The notes beneath the pieces were generated by a model. It had not been told where the DNA came from. It did no database searches and saw nothing but the letters and a program-made list of their open reading frames with translations. Of a stretch of DNA of 64,000 nt, positions 49,105 through 57,268 are shown in pieces. Within the stretch, counting starts at the first letter, position 1, and every line of letters starts with the position of its first letter. Location of the stretch: positions 1 to 64,000 of the forward strand of contig CACAPQ010000009.1 of NCBI GenBank assembly GCA_902534325.1, written 5' to 3'. The DNA comes from Paracoccaceae bacterium. Its GTDB lineage: Bacteria > Pseudomonadota > Alphaproteobacteria > Rhodobacterales > Rhodobacteraceae. The position numbers and the translations under genes were made by a program.

Positions 49105-50585
49105 TGGCAAACTTAAACAGTCTTACGATTTCTGAAGCACGAGATAAGTTGAAATCGAGGGAAATATCTTCTCTTGAATTAACAAATAGTTGTCTATCTG
49201 CAATAGACGCAGCGGATGCTTTAGGTGCTTTTGTCCATAAAACCCCAGAACTCGCCATAGAGCAGGCAAAGCTTGCTGATGAGCGGCTCAAAAAAGAAAA
49301 CGCTCCTGACCTCTGCGGTATCCCTTTGGGGATAAAAGATCTTTTTTGTACAAAGGGTATTGAAAGCCAGGCAGCCAGCCGCATATTAGAAAATTTCAAA
49401 CCTGAATATGAAAGTACTGTTAGCCAGAACCTTCTTGATAATGGGACAGTTATGTTGGGCAAACTTAACATGGATGAGTTTGCAATGGGTAGCTCTAATG
49501 AAACCTCCATATATGGAAATGCAATCAATCCTTGGAAAATTGATGAACGTGGATTAACCCCAGGCGGGTCATCGGGAGGATCAGCTACAGCTGTTGCTGC
49601 TGATTTATGTTTGGCTGCTACCGGTACCGATACCGGAGGATCAATTAGGCAGCCGGCGGCATTTACTGGCATAGTTGGAGTAAAACCGACATATGGACGT
49701 TGCTCACGCTGGGGGGTAATCGCATTTGCTAGTTCATTAGATCAGGCAGGTCCGATGACTAAAACAGTTCGTGATGGTGCAATTATGCTAGAGGCTATGG
49801 CAGGAAATGATCCAAAAGATAGCACTTCAGCGAATATAGAAGTCCCAAACTTTGAAGCCATGTTGACTGGTGACATTAAAGGTAAAAGAATAGGTATTCC
49901 TAAAGAGTATCGATTAGATGGGATGCCTAGTGAAATAGAAAAACTATGGTCAGATGGCACTGAAATGTTGCGCCAGGCAGGTGCTAAGATTGAGAATATA
50001 TCATTACCCCATACAAAATACGCTTTGCCTGCATATTACGTAATTGCTCCAGCGGAGGCTTCTTCAAATTTAGCCCGATACGACGGGGTTCGATATGGCC
50101 GAAGAGCAGCCTTATCATCAGGAGATGGCATAAACGAAATGTACGAAAAGACGCGTGCGGAAGGCTTTGGCCCTGAGGTAAAAAGGCGGGTGATGATTGG
50201 AACTTACGTTTTGTCTGCTGGTTTCTATGATGCGTACTACAATAGAGCCCGTAGAGTTAGAGCATTAATTAAAAGGGATTTTGACGAAATATTTGCAGAT
50301 GGTGTCGATGCTATTTTGACGCCAACTACGCCATCTGCTGCTTTTGGCTTAGGAGAAATGTCAGATGCAGATCCTGTGCAAATGTACTTAAATGATGTAT
50401 TTACAGTGACAGTAAATTTAGCCGGTCTTCCTGGTGTTTCGATTCCTGCGGGAGTTGATAAATCTGGATTACCATTGGGTCTACAGATAATAGGTAGGCC
50501 TTGGGAGGAGGGTGATATGCTTAATATTGCTTACTCTTTGGAACAGGCTGCGGGTTTCTCCTCTAAACCATCAAAATGGTGGTAG
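49104..50585 (+). CDS. gatA: Asp-tRNA(Asn)/Glu-tRNA(Gln) amidotransferase subunit A
   Basis: Glutaminase subunit of GatCAB with the amidase-signature fold. The 493 residues carry the catalytic Lys in [12 protein letters not shown], the [15 protein letters not shown] serine loop and [13 protein letters not shown] with the Ser-cisSer-Lys triad. The ATG at 49104 (one-base overlap with gatC) is chosen over the GTG at 49101 because of the coupled TGATG junction. It is followed 4 bp later by an unrelated lipoprotein gene. Confidence 0.97.
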   Translation: MANLNSLTISEARDKLKSREISSLELTNSCLSAIDAADALGAFVHKTPELAIEQAKLADERLKKENAPDLCGIPLGIKDLFCTKGIESQAASRILENFKPEYESTVSQNLLDNGTVMLGKLNMDEFAMGSSNETSIYGNAINPWKIDERGLTPGGSSGGSATAVAADLCLAATGTDTGGSIRQPAAFTGIVGVKPTYGRCSRWGVIAFASSLDQAGPMTKTVRDGAIMLEAMAGNDPKDSTSANIEVPNFEAMLTGDIKGKRIGIPKEYRLDGMPSEIEKLWSDGTEMLRQAGAKIENISLPHTKYALPAYYVIAPAEASSNLARYDGVRYGRRAALSSGDGINEMYEKTRAEGFGPEVKRRVMIGTYVLSAGFYDAYYNRARRVRALIKRDFDEIFADGVDAILTPTTPSAAFGLGEMSDADPVQMYLNDVFTVTVNLAGLPGVSIPAGVDKSGLPLGLQIIGRPWEEGDMLNIAYSLEQAAGFSSKPSKWW

Positions 50586-50589
50586 TTTG

Positions 50590-51441
50590 ATGTTGAAAGT
50601 GAATTTTTTTTACCCCTTTTTGGTAACCTTAATGATTTTTGGTGGCTGTGAACCGACAATAAATACGCAGCAAATCACTCAAGGTGCTCAAAATTTGAGG
50701 GAAAATGTTCGAAATATCGATACACAGAGAATTACCCAAGGCGCTACAAATTTGAGGGAAAATGTTCGAAATATCGATACACAGAGAATCACTCAAGGTG
50801 CTCAAAATTTGAGGGAAAATGTTCGAAATATCGATACTCAGAGAATTGCCCAAGGTGCTACAAATTTGAGAGACAATCTACAAAATTTTAGAAAATCATC
50901 ATCTGCACAAAATCAAAAAACAGTGTCTGATCAAAATAGTTTAGAGAATACAGACCCTGTATTAGCTGAGATTTTGGGCAATGTTCTTGATGAGGAAATA
51001 GTAACAACAGTTGAGAAAAAACAGGAAATTGTAGAATTAGATACGACAAGATTGTCTGATGAAAACGATTTTGAAGCTGTTTCTGAGCGTCAATCGATAG
51101 AGAGTGATGCTGAACGTATAGAAAATAACCGTGCACTGTATGTTTTGATTGAGCCCACATCTCTTCCCAGGCGACCAGGATCAAGAGCTCCTAGCATTGT
51201 AGAATATGCAATAAAAACTACAAATCCTATGGGAGTACAATTATATTCGCGACCATTTGCTAGTGAAACACGTTTTGATTGGAATTGCGCAAAATACGCC
51301 TCCCAAAGTGCTGCTCAGGAAGCCTTTCTAGTAAAAGGCGGGCCGAAATTTGATCCAAATGGTTTGGATCCGGATGGAGATGGTTTTGCCTGTTATTGGG
51401 ACCCAGGGCCTTTCAGAAGTGTGTTAAAAGATAATAATTAA
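50590..51441 (+). CDS. Repeat-containing lipoprotein with C-terminal Excalibur domain
   Basis: I know no named homologue. The 283-residue product begins with a probable lipoprotein signal (MLKVNFFYPFLVTLMIFGGC, lipidated C20; the lipobox is atypical with Phe at -3). Four perfectly phased 19-residue repeats follow (residues 26-101, pattern TQRITQGAxNLRENVRNID), then an acidic linker. The C-terminal Excalibur-like motif is at 260-268 (DPDGDGFAC) with a partner Cys at 233 (WNCAKY). Excalibur modules are thought to bind calcium. The ATG at 50590 is chosen over an upstream frame inside gatA because it starts at the signal. It precedes a peptidoglycan amidase gene by 7 bp, suggesting a cell-envelope role. 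Confidence 0.8.
   Translation: MLKVNFFYPFLVTLMIFGGCEPTINTQQITQGAQNLRENVRNIDTQRITQGATNLRENVRNIDTQRITQGAQNLRENVRNIDTQRIAQGATNLRDNLQNFRKSSSAQNQKTVSDQNSLENTDPVLAEILGNVLDEEIVTTVEKKQEIVELDTTRLSDENDFEAVSERQSIESDAERIENNRALYVLIEPTSLPRRPGSRAPSIVEYAIKTTNPMGVQLYSRPFASETRFDWNCAKYASQSAAQEAFLVKGGPKFDPNGLDPDGDGFACYWDPGPFRSVLKDNN
50665..50892 (+). repeat. Four tandem 57-bp in-frame repeats
   Basis: Units at 50665-50721, 50722-50778, 50779-50835 and 50836-50892. The second and third units differ at only a few bases, and units alternate GCTCAA and GCTACA at one position (1 and 3 against 2 and 4). This alternation suggests duplication of a two-unit (114-bp) block. The last unit has diverged most. The repeat encodes an amphipathic, probably helical 19-residue motif and is prone to copy-number change by slippage or recombination. 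Confidence 0.95.
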
Positions 51442-51448
51442 TATTTTC

Positions 51449-52135
51449 ATGGAACTAATAAAGCATCCTTCTCCAAACTATGGTTTGCGCAGGAAAAATA
51501 CTGAGATTGAATTCATTATCTTGCATTATACCGCAATGAGTACAGAAAAATCCCTGAAAAGACTGTGCGATCCAGTTCACGAGGTTTCTTGTCATTATGT
51601 TATAGACCCGAGCGGTATTTGCTATCAGCTTGTAGATGACCGCAAACGTGCTTGGCATGCAGGAAAATCATATTGGCGAGGTTACCACGATCTGAACTCC
51701 AGGTCACTTGGAGTAGAACTGGTGAACTCTGGTAATGAGAAATATCCTGAGGCTCAGATGAAAAGTTTAATAAGGCTTTTAAAGCATCTTATTGAATCAT
51801 ATAAACTTTGTCCCAAGAATATTTTAGGTCATTCCGACATTGCGCCTTCTCGAAAGCTTGACCCTGGCAAATGGTTTGACTGGAAAAAACTTTCGATCGG
51901 TGGAGTAGCGTTATTTCCGGAAGTGAGTGCACCAATGGAGTGCGACAAACAAATATTTTTAACTCAAGCTAAGCGTGCTGGGTTTAACCCCAATACTAAA
52001 TTTGAGCATATTTTAAAAACTTTTAGGAATCGTTGCCGGCCAAGTTTCACAGGAGAATTTGATGGATATGATTGTGCGTTAATGAAAAAATTTGCAGATG
52101 CCTTTGATATTGACGATTCATCAAATTCACAATAA
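51449..52135 (+). CDS. N-acetylmuramoyl-L-alanine amidase (AmiD/AmpD-like)
   Basis: Zinc amidase_2 family enzyme that cleaves the amide between MurNAc and L-Ala in peptidoglycan or its fragments. The 228 residues hold the first zinc His in EFIILHYTAMS and a VSCHYVIDPSG strand. WHAGKSYWRG and the second metal site GHSDIAPSRKLDPGKWFDW follow. No signal peptide is evident, so it could act in the cytoplasm on recycled muropeptides like AmpD. A C-terminal domain of about 60 residues resembles a peptidoglycan-binding fold. It directly precedes rnpB. Confidence 0.92.
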   Translation: MELIKHPSPNYGLRRKNTEIEFIILHYTAMSTEKSLKRLCDPVHEVSCHYVIDPSGICYQLVDDRKRAWHAGKSYWRGYHDLNSRSLGVELVNSGNEKYPEAQMKSLIRLLKHLIESYKLCPKNILGHSDIAPSRKLDPGKWFDWKKLSIGGVALFPEVSAPMECDKQIFLTQAKRAGFNPNTKFEHILKTFRNRCRPSFTGEFDGYDCALMKKFADAFDIDDSSNSQ

Positions 52136-52138
52136 TCC
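52110..52138 (+). promoter_or_regulatory. Candidate promoter of rnpB
   Basis: TTGACG at 52110-52115 and TAATCC at 52133-52138 with a 17-base spacer. It lies inside the end of the amidase gene. Transcription would start near 52146, exactly where the RNase P P1 helix begins. The -10 is poor, but position and -35 are convincing. Confidence 0.5.
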
Positions 52139-52145
52139 CATATCC

Positions 52146-52518
52146 TGCGGATGGCTGGATGGTCGCGAGTATACTCGAGGAAAGTCCGGACTCCTCAAAG
52201 CAGCGGTGCCGGGTAATGCCCGGGCGGGGTAACCCGACGGAAAGCGCAACAGAAAGTAAACCGCCCGTTTTTTCGGGTAAGGGTGAAAGGGTGGAGTAAG
52301 AGCCCACCGAGGTTTTGGTAACAAGACCTGCATGGCAAGCCCCACCGGGAGCAATGCCGAATAGGAACCTGTAAGAAAGCTTGAAAAGGCCTTCTACTTT
52401 GCTTTGGAGTTAGGTTCGGGTAGGCAGCTATAGGGTTTGTAGTAATACAGACTTTAGATGAATGATCATCCATAAGGTTTTTACCTTTGGACAGAATCCG
52501 GCTTATAGGCCATCCGCA
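52146..52518 (+). ncRNA. rnpB: RNase P RNA (class A)
   Basis: Catalytic RNA of ribonuclease P, which matures tRNA 5' ends. The terminal P1 helix pairs TGCGGATGG (52146-52154) with CCATCCGCA (52510-52518). Inside are the universally conserved GAGGAAAGTCCGGAC (P4 5' region), ACAGAAA, GGGTGAAAGGGTG, GGTAACAAGACC and the 3' ACAGAATCCGGCTTA. The 373-nt length fits alphaproteobacterial type A RNAs. Several short open frames on the opposite strand here are spurious. Confidence 0.96.
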
Positions 52519-52567
52519 CTTTATTTTTATTTTGTTGATTAAAGTATAAATTTTCAATGTCTAAGTG

Positions 52568-52595
52568 TTGACTTGGCACGTGGCTTGTTTAAAAG
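52568..52595 (+). promoter_or_regulatory. Candidate promoter of rpmG
   Basis: TTGACT at 52568-52573 and TAAAAG at 52590-52595 with a 16-base spacer, in the gap between rnpB and rpmG. The -35 is strong and the -10 moderate. The resulting leader would be about 50 bases with an AGGAG site before the ATG. Confidence 0.45.
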
Positions 52596-52651
52596 GCAAC
52601 TCTTATACAAGTTATTTGGTCGATTAAATGACCTTATGCAGGAGTGAAATT

Positions 52652-52819
52652 ATGGCTAAGCCTACAACCATTAAGATCCGCCTTAATTCAAGCGCTGGAA
52701 CCGGCCACTTTTATGTGACGAAAAAAAATGCTCGCACGATGACTGATAAGATGGTTGTTCGTAAATATGACCCTGTTGCTCGTAAACATGTTGAGTATAA
52801 AGAGGGAAAGATTAAGTAA
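52652..52819 (+). CDS. rpmG: Ribosomal protein bL33
   Basis: 55-residue large-subunit ribosomal protein. [20 protein letters not shown] and [18 protein letters not shown] are the bL33 signature. The ATG at 52652 has AGGAG seven bases upstream; an earlier in-frame codon at 52628 would add eight non-family residues. No CxxC pairs are present, so this is the zinc-free (C-minus) type, which does not depend on zinc supply. Two hairpins follow. Confidence 0.97.
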   Translation: MAKPTTIKIRLNSSAGTGHFYVTKKNARTMTDKMVVRKYDPVARKHVEYKEGKIK

Positions 52820-52835
52820 TCAACTAAATAAAAAA

Positions 52836-52853
52836 GGCCGCTTGTAAGCGGCC
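52836..52853 (-). terminator. Terminator of the BI-1 family gene
   Basis: GGCCGCTT and AAGCGGCC (52836-52843 and 52846-52853) form a perfect 8-bp GC-rich stem with a 2-base loop as drawn (larger in practice). Read on the minus strand, the stem is followed by TTTTTTATTTAG, a good rho-independent terminator for the gene ending at 52901. On the plus strand it is preceded, not followed, by the T-complement tract. Confidence 0.75.
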
Positions 52854-52870
52854 CCCGATGTTCAGATTTA

Positions 52871-52893
52871 CGCCATTAAATTTCTTAATGGCG
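52871..52893 (+). terminator. Terminator of rpmG
   Basis: CGCCATTAA (52871-52879) and TTAATGGCG (52885-52893) make a perfect 9-bp stem with a 5-base loop, followed on the plus strand by TTTTTATTTA. It ends the rpmG transcript, lying beyond the oppositely oriented hairpin at 52836-52853. Confidence 0.8.
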
Positions 52894-52900
52894 TTTTTAT

Positions 52901-53677
52901 TTACTCTGAGTTACCCATGAACATCAGTAAAAATTGGAACATGTTTAAAAAGTCTAGATATAAACTTAGTGCGCCGTGAATTGCTGACTTATCCAACCAA
53001 TCGGTATCTCCATGGTGAGCGTGAGCCACGTACATATTTTTGATATTTTGCGTATCATATGCTGTCAGGCCAGCAAATATAAGCACTCCTAGCATTGAAA
53101 TGATCATCATCATCATGCCAGAGCCAATGAATATATTTATAATCATTGCTACGATAAGCCCGATAACTCCCATAATGAGAAAGGAACCCCAACCGGAAAT
53201 ATCTTTCTTTGTTGTATAACCCCAGAGTGATAACCCTGCAAAAGCGATTGCTGTGACCAAGAACGTCTGAGTGATTGAAATTGTGGTATAAAAAATAAAA
53301 ATTGAGCTCAATGATACGCCGATCAGAGTAGCAAACACGTAGAAAAATAGTTGTGCTGCTTGCGCTGTTGATCTCCTCATAACTGCGCCAAAACCGAAAA
53401 TCATTAGAAGAGGTGCAAACATAATCACCCAACGTAAAGGCGAAGTATAAATTGTAGCTCCCAACCCTGTCAGCATTGTTCCGTTTTGCATCTGACCTAC
53501 TGCAAGAGCTGGATCCGATGTTGTTGCTAAGCCTGAAATAGCCCAAGCAGCTAAAGCCGTAATAATCATTCCTACGGACATAGTACCGTAGACTTTATTC
53601 ATATGAGCCCTTAGGCCCTCGTCAATTTGACTGGCTCGAGCGCCTGACACCGAGCGAATTGTTTCAAAATCTGCCAT
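52901..53677 (-). CDS. Bax inhibitor-1 (BI-1)/YccA family membrane protein
   Basis: Integral membrane protein of 258 residues with seven predicted helices, of the BI-1/TMBIM family, whose bacterial members include calcium-leak channels (BsYetJ) and the FtsH-interacting YccA. Landmarks are the N-terminal GLRAHMNKVYGTM, and the C-terminal GLTAYDTQNIKNMYV with the paired acidic residues of the pH-sensitive site, then ALSLYLDFLNMFQFLL. The ATG at 53677 with GGAGG is preferred to one six codons upstream. It is followed by its own terminator. Confidence 0.92.
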   Translation of the reverse strand: MADFETIRSVSGARASQIDEGLRAHMNKVYGTMSVGMIITALAAWAISGLATTSDPALAVGQMQNGTMLTGLGATIYTSPLRWVIMFAPLLMIFGFGAVMRRSTAQAAQLFFYVFATLIGVSLSSIFIFYTTISITQTFLVTAIAFAGLSLWGYTTKKDISGWGSFLIMGVIGLIVAMIINIFIGSGMMMMIISMLGVLIFAGLTAYDTQNIKNMYVAHAHHGDTDWLDKSAIHGALSLYLDFLNMFQFLLMFMGNSE

Positions 53678-53783
53678 TAATACCTCCAGAAACAAGGATT
53701 ACTTCTATTACTTACAATATTGGTAAACTCTTTCAAATTTTCAACCCATTATTGGATGAAAATTAATAAAATCGATTAAATTT

Positions 53784-54752
53784 TTAACTTTCGTTAATTT
53801 TAACTACAACTTTTCCTGTCGATTTTCGATTTTTCAACAAATCAAGTGCATCTTGAGCCTGATCTAAAGTAAATTTATGGCTAATGTGCGGTTTTATCTG
53901 ACCTGATTCATACCATTCGAAAAGTTGCTTTAAACTTTCTGTGACAACATCTGGCTTAAATTGTAAAAAGCCTCCCCAATAAAAACCATGAATAGAAACA
54001 TTTTTAACCAATAGATGATTAGCTTTTAGCTGTGGTAAATTACCACTAGCAAAACCAATTAAAATTATTCGGGCTTCTGGATTACACGATTTGAAAGCTG
54101 ATTTGAATTGATCTCCTCCGACTGCATCGTAAACAATATCGATACCACCAAGATCTTTTAAACGGGAAACTAAATCAGGATCGTCTGAATCTAAAACGAA
54201 ATCGGCTCCCTCTTTCTTAATAATTCCCATTTTTTCGGCACCACGCGCCACACCTATAACGCGCGCTCCCATTAACTTTCCTAGTTGAACTGCCGTTAGT
54301 CCAACTCCCCCTGAGGCTCCGAGAACAAGTAATGTATCACCGGGCTTGGTCTGTGCCTTGTATCCAAGTGCTAAATGACTTGTCCCATAGGCTATTTGAA
54401 AAGCAGCAGCATCATCAAAATTCATTTTTTGAGGAAGTTGAACACATCTTGATAAATCGAAGCAGCCATATTCAGCCAAGCCGCCTTGCCCGCCGAAAAC
54501 AGCAACTCTATCACCAATTGAAAAATTAGTAACATTTGAACCTAAAGCGTCTACTACTCCAGATACTTCCATACCAAGAACAAAAGGAAGCTGAGGAGTC
54601 TCTTGATATGTTCCATTTTTCAAAAGTATGTCCGCAAAGTTTAATCCACATGACATTATTTTTAATCTAATCTGGTCTGGTTGTGGATTTGGTGTTTGAA
54701 TATGTTCAATAGTGGGATCTTTTTCAAAATCGGTAACTTGAAATGCTTTCAA
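53784..54752 (-). CDS. NADPH:quinone oxidoreductase-like MDR protein
   Basis: Zinc-free medium-chain dehydrogenase/reductase of the quinone oxidoreductase type, 322 residues. The N-terminal GroES-like domain has LKIMSCGLNFADILLKNGTY and LPFVLGMEVSGVV. The NADPH fold is GASGGVGLTAVQLGKLMGARV with GVARGAEK after it, and the C-terminus ends QAQDALDLLKNRKSTGKVVV. The start is a TTG at 54752 with GAGGAT upstream; no in-frame ATG is available nearby. It probably reduces quinones or enones, but the substrate is open. Confidence 0.9.
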   Translation of the reverse strand: MKAFQVTDFEKDPTIEHIQTPNPQPDQIRLKIMSCGLNFADILLKNGTYQETPQLPFVLGMEVSGVVDALGSNVTNFSIGDRVAVFGGQGGLAEYGCFDLSRCVQLPQKMNFDDAAAFQIAYGTSHLALGYKAQTKPGDTLLVLGASGGVGLTAVQLGKLMGARVIGVARGAEKMGIIKKEGADFVLDSDDPDLVSRLKDLGGIDIVYDAVGGDQFKSAFKSCNPEARIILIGFASGNLPQLKANHLLVKNVSIHGFYWGGFLQFKPDVVTESLKQLFEWYESGQIKPHISHKFTLDQAQDALDLLKNRKSTGKVVVKINES

Positions 54753-54934
54753 TATTTCATCCTCAAATCTTGCATTGAAAATTTATCTTGCATGGATGAT
54801 ATAGCTTTTTAGTTCTGAAAAAAAAAGCTTATTGATTTTAATAATTTTTATAAAAAATTTTATAAAGATAAATAAACTAATATTTGTTATAGCATTCGTT
54901 TCTTGCTAACTAGCACACAATAAAAAGGTGCTCT

Positions 54935-55747
54935 ATGTCTGATAGTCAGAGTTTTACTGCCGCAGAGATTAAAAGTATAATAGATACTGCTAATGCTATG
55001 GCAGATGCTGCAAGAGAAGTTATACTTCCTAGCTTTAGATCAAACTCATTAGTCGCTGAGAACAAGAGTTTGCATAGTTTTGATCCCGTTACTGATGCAG
55101 ATAAAGATGCCGAAAAAGTGATGATTAGTGAATTAAAGAAGAGACGTCCAACTGATGGCGTTTTTGGTGAAGAGTTTGGTGAATTAAACGGTAAAAGTTT
55201 GTATCGATGGGTACTGGACCCGATAGATGGAACTCGAGCATTTATTGCAGGTGCTCCTACTTGGGGCGTGCTTATTTCTTTGGAGAAGATAGGAGCAGGC
55301 CCAATATTTGGAATTATTGATCAACCTTATATTGGTGAAAGGTTTTTTGGAGGGCTTGGTCTGGCTGAATATAAAAAGTGTGATGAAAGTATAAAATTGA
55401 AAACTAGTAATGTAGAGGAAATTGAGAATGCAATTCTACTTTCGACTTTCCCTGAAATTGGAACTGAAAAAGATAGGAAAGCTTTCGAAAGGGTTTCTGA
55501 AAACGCCAAACTCACTAGGTATGGTCTTGATTGCTATGGGTATGCCCTTTTGGCAATGGGAACAGCTGACCTGGTAATTGAAGCGGGTTTGAGTATCTAT
55601 GATATTCAAGCGCCAGCTTGCGTTATAGAGGCAGCTGGCGGCCTTGTTACCAACTGGGATGGGAAGCCAGCCAGTAACGGAGGTCGTATTATTGCTGCAT
55701 CGAACGAAAAGTTACACAAGAAAGCCCTAGAGCAGTTAAATTCATGA
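54935..55747 (+). CDS. hisN: Histidinol-phosphatase, inositol monophosphatase family
   Basis: Mg-dependent phosphatase of the IMPase superfamily, 270 residues. Motifs are DPVTDADKDAEKVM, GEEFGE (metal-binding Glu), WVLDPIDGTRAFIAGAPTWG and the C-terminal YDIQAPACVIEAAGG. The TRAFIAGAPTWG wording is the HisN (alphaproteobacterial histidinol-phosphatase) subgroup, which replaces the HAD-type enzyme. No other his genes are nearby, so the specificity is inferred from this motif only. Confidence 0.85.
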   Translation: MSDSQSFTAAEIKSIIDTANAMADAAREVILPSFRSNSLVAENKSLHSFDPVTDADKDAEKVMISELKKRRPTDGVFGEEFGELNGKSLYRWVLDPIDGTRAFIAGAPTWGVLISLEKIGAGPIFGIIDQPYIGERFFGGLGLAEYKKCDESIKLKTSNVEEIENAILLSTFPEIGTEKDRKAFERVSENAKLTRYGLDCYGYALLAMGTADLVIEAGLSIYDIQAPACVIEAAGGLVTNWDGKPASNGGRIIAASNEKLHKKALEQLNS

Positions 55748-55776
55748 TTGTTTTTATTCTAGCTTAAGATATCAAA

Positions 55777-55798
55777 TAACTAGCCACTTGGCTGGTTA
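55777..55798 (+). other. Hairpin between hisN and the 5-formyl-THF cyclo-ligase gene
   Basis: TAACTAGCC (55777-55785) pairs with GGCTGGTTA (55790-55798) through nine positions including one G-U pair, with an ACTT loop. No T-run follows, so it is not a clear terminator. In many bacteria 6S RNA lies before this downstream gene, but the 92-bp gap here is too short for one. Confidence 0.3.
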
Positions 55799-55839
55799 AT
55801 AGAGGCATTTGTTATTCTGACTTTTTAGGCTCTTGCCCA

Positions 55840-56418
55840 ATGGATTTTAATTTAATGATACAAGAATTGAAAAAGAAAGTTCGTAAAGAAGCCTTTATTA
55901 ATAGGCAGAAGGCATTTTCCGCTGACATTGGAAACTCAGCATCTTTGCTTTCTTCTTTCTTGGCTGGTTATCGAGGTGTTCCAATTGCAGGTTACTTGCC
56001 TATCAAAACGGAAATCGATCCTTTGTCCGCGATGGAAGAGGCATCCGCACATAGCTTAGTCGGAGTACCGGTTGTCCAGGGAAATTCAAAGCCACTTAAG
56101 TTTGCAAGATGGGAACCGGGTTGTGATCTTAAAAAAGGTCTCTTTGATGTCCAAATACCAGTGAATTCATGTTACTTTGTTCCTGAAGTTTTAATAATTC
56201 CAATGGTTGGTTTTGATCGAAATGGTGAGAGATTGGGATATGGAGGAGGTTTTTATGATAGGACCTTGGAGGATTTGCGATCAAAACACGCCACTTTAGC
56301 AATTGGATTTGCTTACTCGGAACAGGAGTTTGAAAATTTGCCATTGGATCACACAGATCAAAAGTTGGATATTATCATAACTGAAAGAGAGATTATCGAA
56401 TTTAATCATTCTAAATAA
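55840..56418 (+). CDS. 5-formyltetrahydrofolate cyclo-ligase
   Basis: Converts 5-formyl-THF to 5,10-methenyl-THF with ATP (YgfA/FAU1 family). The 192 residues show KKKVRKEAFINRQKAF, YLPIKTEIDPL (substrate loop), EVLIIPMVGFDRNGERLGYGGGFYDR (the conserved PxxxxDxxGxRLGxGGGxYDR motif) and ATLAIGFAYSEQ. The ATG at 55840 lacks a strong ribosome site; an internal ATG at 55855 is an alternative. It is followed closely by ymdB. Confidence 0.93.
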   Translation: MDFNLMIQELKKKVRKEAFINRQKAFSADIGNSASLLSSFLAGYRGVPIAGYLPIKTEIDPLSAMEEASAHSLVGVPVVQGNSKPLKFARWEPGCDLKKGLFDVQIPVNSCYFVPEVLIIPMVGFDRNGERLGYGGGFYDRTLEDLRSKHATLAIGFAYSEQEFENLPLDHTDQKLDIIITEREIIEFNHSK

Positions 56419-56456
56419 ACTCTTGAACTTTTTTATTTCTTCTATAGGTGAAAGCG

Positions 56457-57263
56457 ATGAGAATATTGTTTCTTGGAGACATAGTCGGTCGTTCGGGCCG
56501 GTCCGCTGTTATTAACAACCTTCCTACGATTATTAAAACAAATAAGATAGATTTTTCAGTTGTTAATGCTGAAAATGCGACAAGTGGCATGGGTTTAAGC
56601 GTGAAACATGCCAAAGAAATTTTAGAGATTGGAGCAGATTGCATTACGCTAGGCGATCATGCTTTTGATCAAAAAGACATGCTACAATTTATCGAGACAG
56701 AGCATAGAATTTTAAGGCCTTTAAATTTCTCAAAATCAGCGCCTGGCAAGGGTTCAAACATATATGCCGACAAAAGAGGTAGAAAAATATTGGTTTCACA
56801 AATTTTAGGCCAAGTTTTTATGAAGCGACCGTTCGATGATCCATTTTCTGAAATAGATGGAATTTTAAGCAAAAATATATTGGGAGGTAGGGTACAAGCA
56901 TCTTTGATAGATATTCATTGTGAGGCGACTTCTGAAAAAATGGCGTTTGGTCATTTTTGCGATGGTCGGGTTTCCGCGGTTATTGGAACACACACTCATG
57001 TTCCAACATCTGATGCCATGATCTTACCGAATGGGACTGCTTATCAATCGGATGCTGGAATGTGCGGAAGTTTTAATAGTGTCATAGGCATGGACAAGTC
57101 GGAACCCCTAAGGCGTTTTGTAACAGGCATGTCAAAAGAGCGTTTTACGCCAGCTGATGGTGAGGGAACTGTCTGTGGCGCAATAATAGAAACAGACGAT
57201 AAATCGGGGCTAGCTAACTCCATCGAAATGCTGCGTTTGGGCGGCTGTCTTCGTTCAACTTAG
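56457..57263 (+). CDS. ymdB: YmdB family metallophosphoesterase
   Basis: TIGR00282-type calcineurin-like phosphodiesterase; the Bacillus member hydrolyses 2',3'- and 3',5'-cAMP. The 268 residues carry metal motifs FLGDIVGRSGR, NAENATSGMG, LGDHAFDQKDM (usually G-N-H; here G-D-H, common in alphaproteobacteria) and GTHTHVPTSDAMILPNGTAYQSDAGMCG. The ATG at 56457 is preferred to a GTG three codons earlier, given its AGGTG-type site. It lies 38 bp after the folate gene. Confidence 0.9.
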   Translation: MRILFLGDIVGRSGRSAVINNLPTIIKTNKIDFSVVNAENATSGMGLSVKHAKEILEIGADCITLGDHAFDQKDMLQFIETEHRILRPLNFSKSAPGKGSNIYADKRGRKILVSQILGQVFMKRPFDDPFSEIDGILSKNILGGRVQASLIDIHCEATSEKMAFGHFCDGRVSAVIGTHTHVPTSDAMILPNGTAYQSDAGMCGSFNSVIGMDKSEPLRRFVTGMSKERFTPADGEGTVCGAIIETDDKSGLANSIEMLRLGGCLRST

Positions 57264-57268
57264 TTTGA

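Noticed and set aside
52047-52557. Several open frames on the minus strand across the rnpB region
   Set aside because: They lie within RNase P RNA and the amidase gene, have no family similarity and reflect base composition.
55748-55839. 6S RNA upstream of the 5-formyl-THF cyclo-ligase gene
   Set aside because: The gap is only 92 bp and lacks the long bulged hairpin; a full 6S RNA (about 150-190 nt) does not fit.
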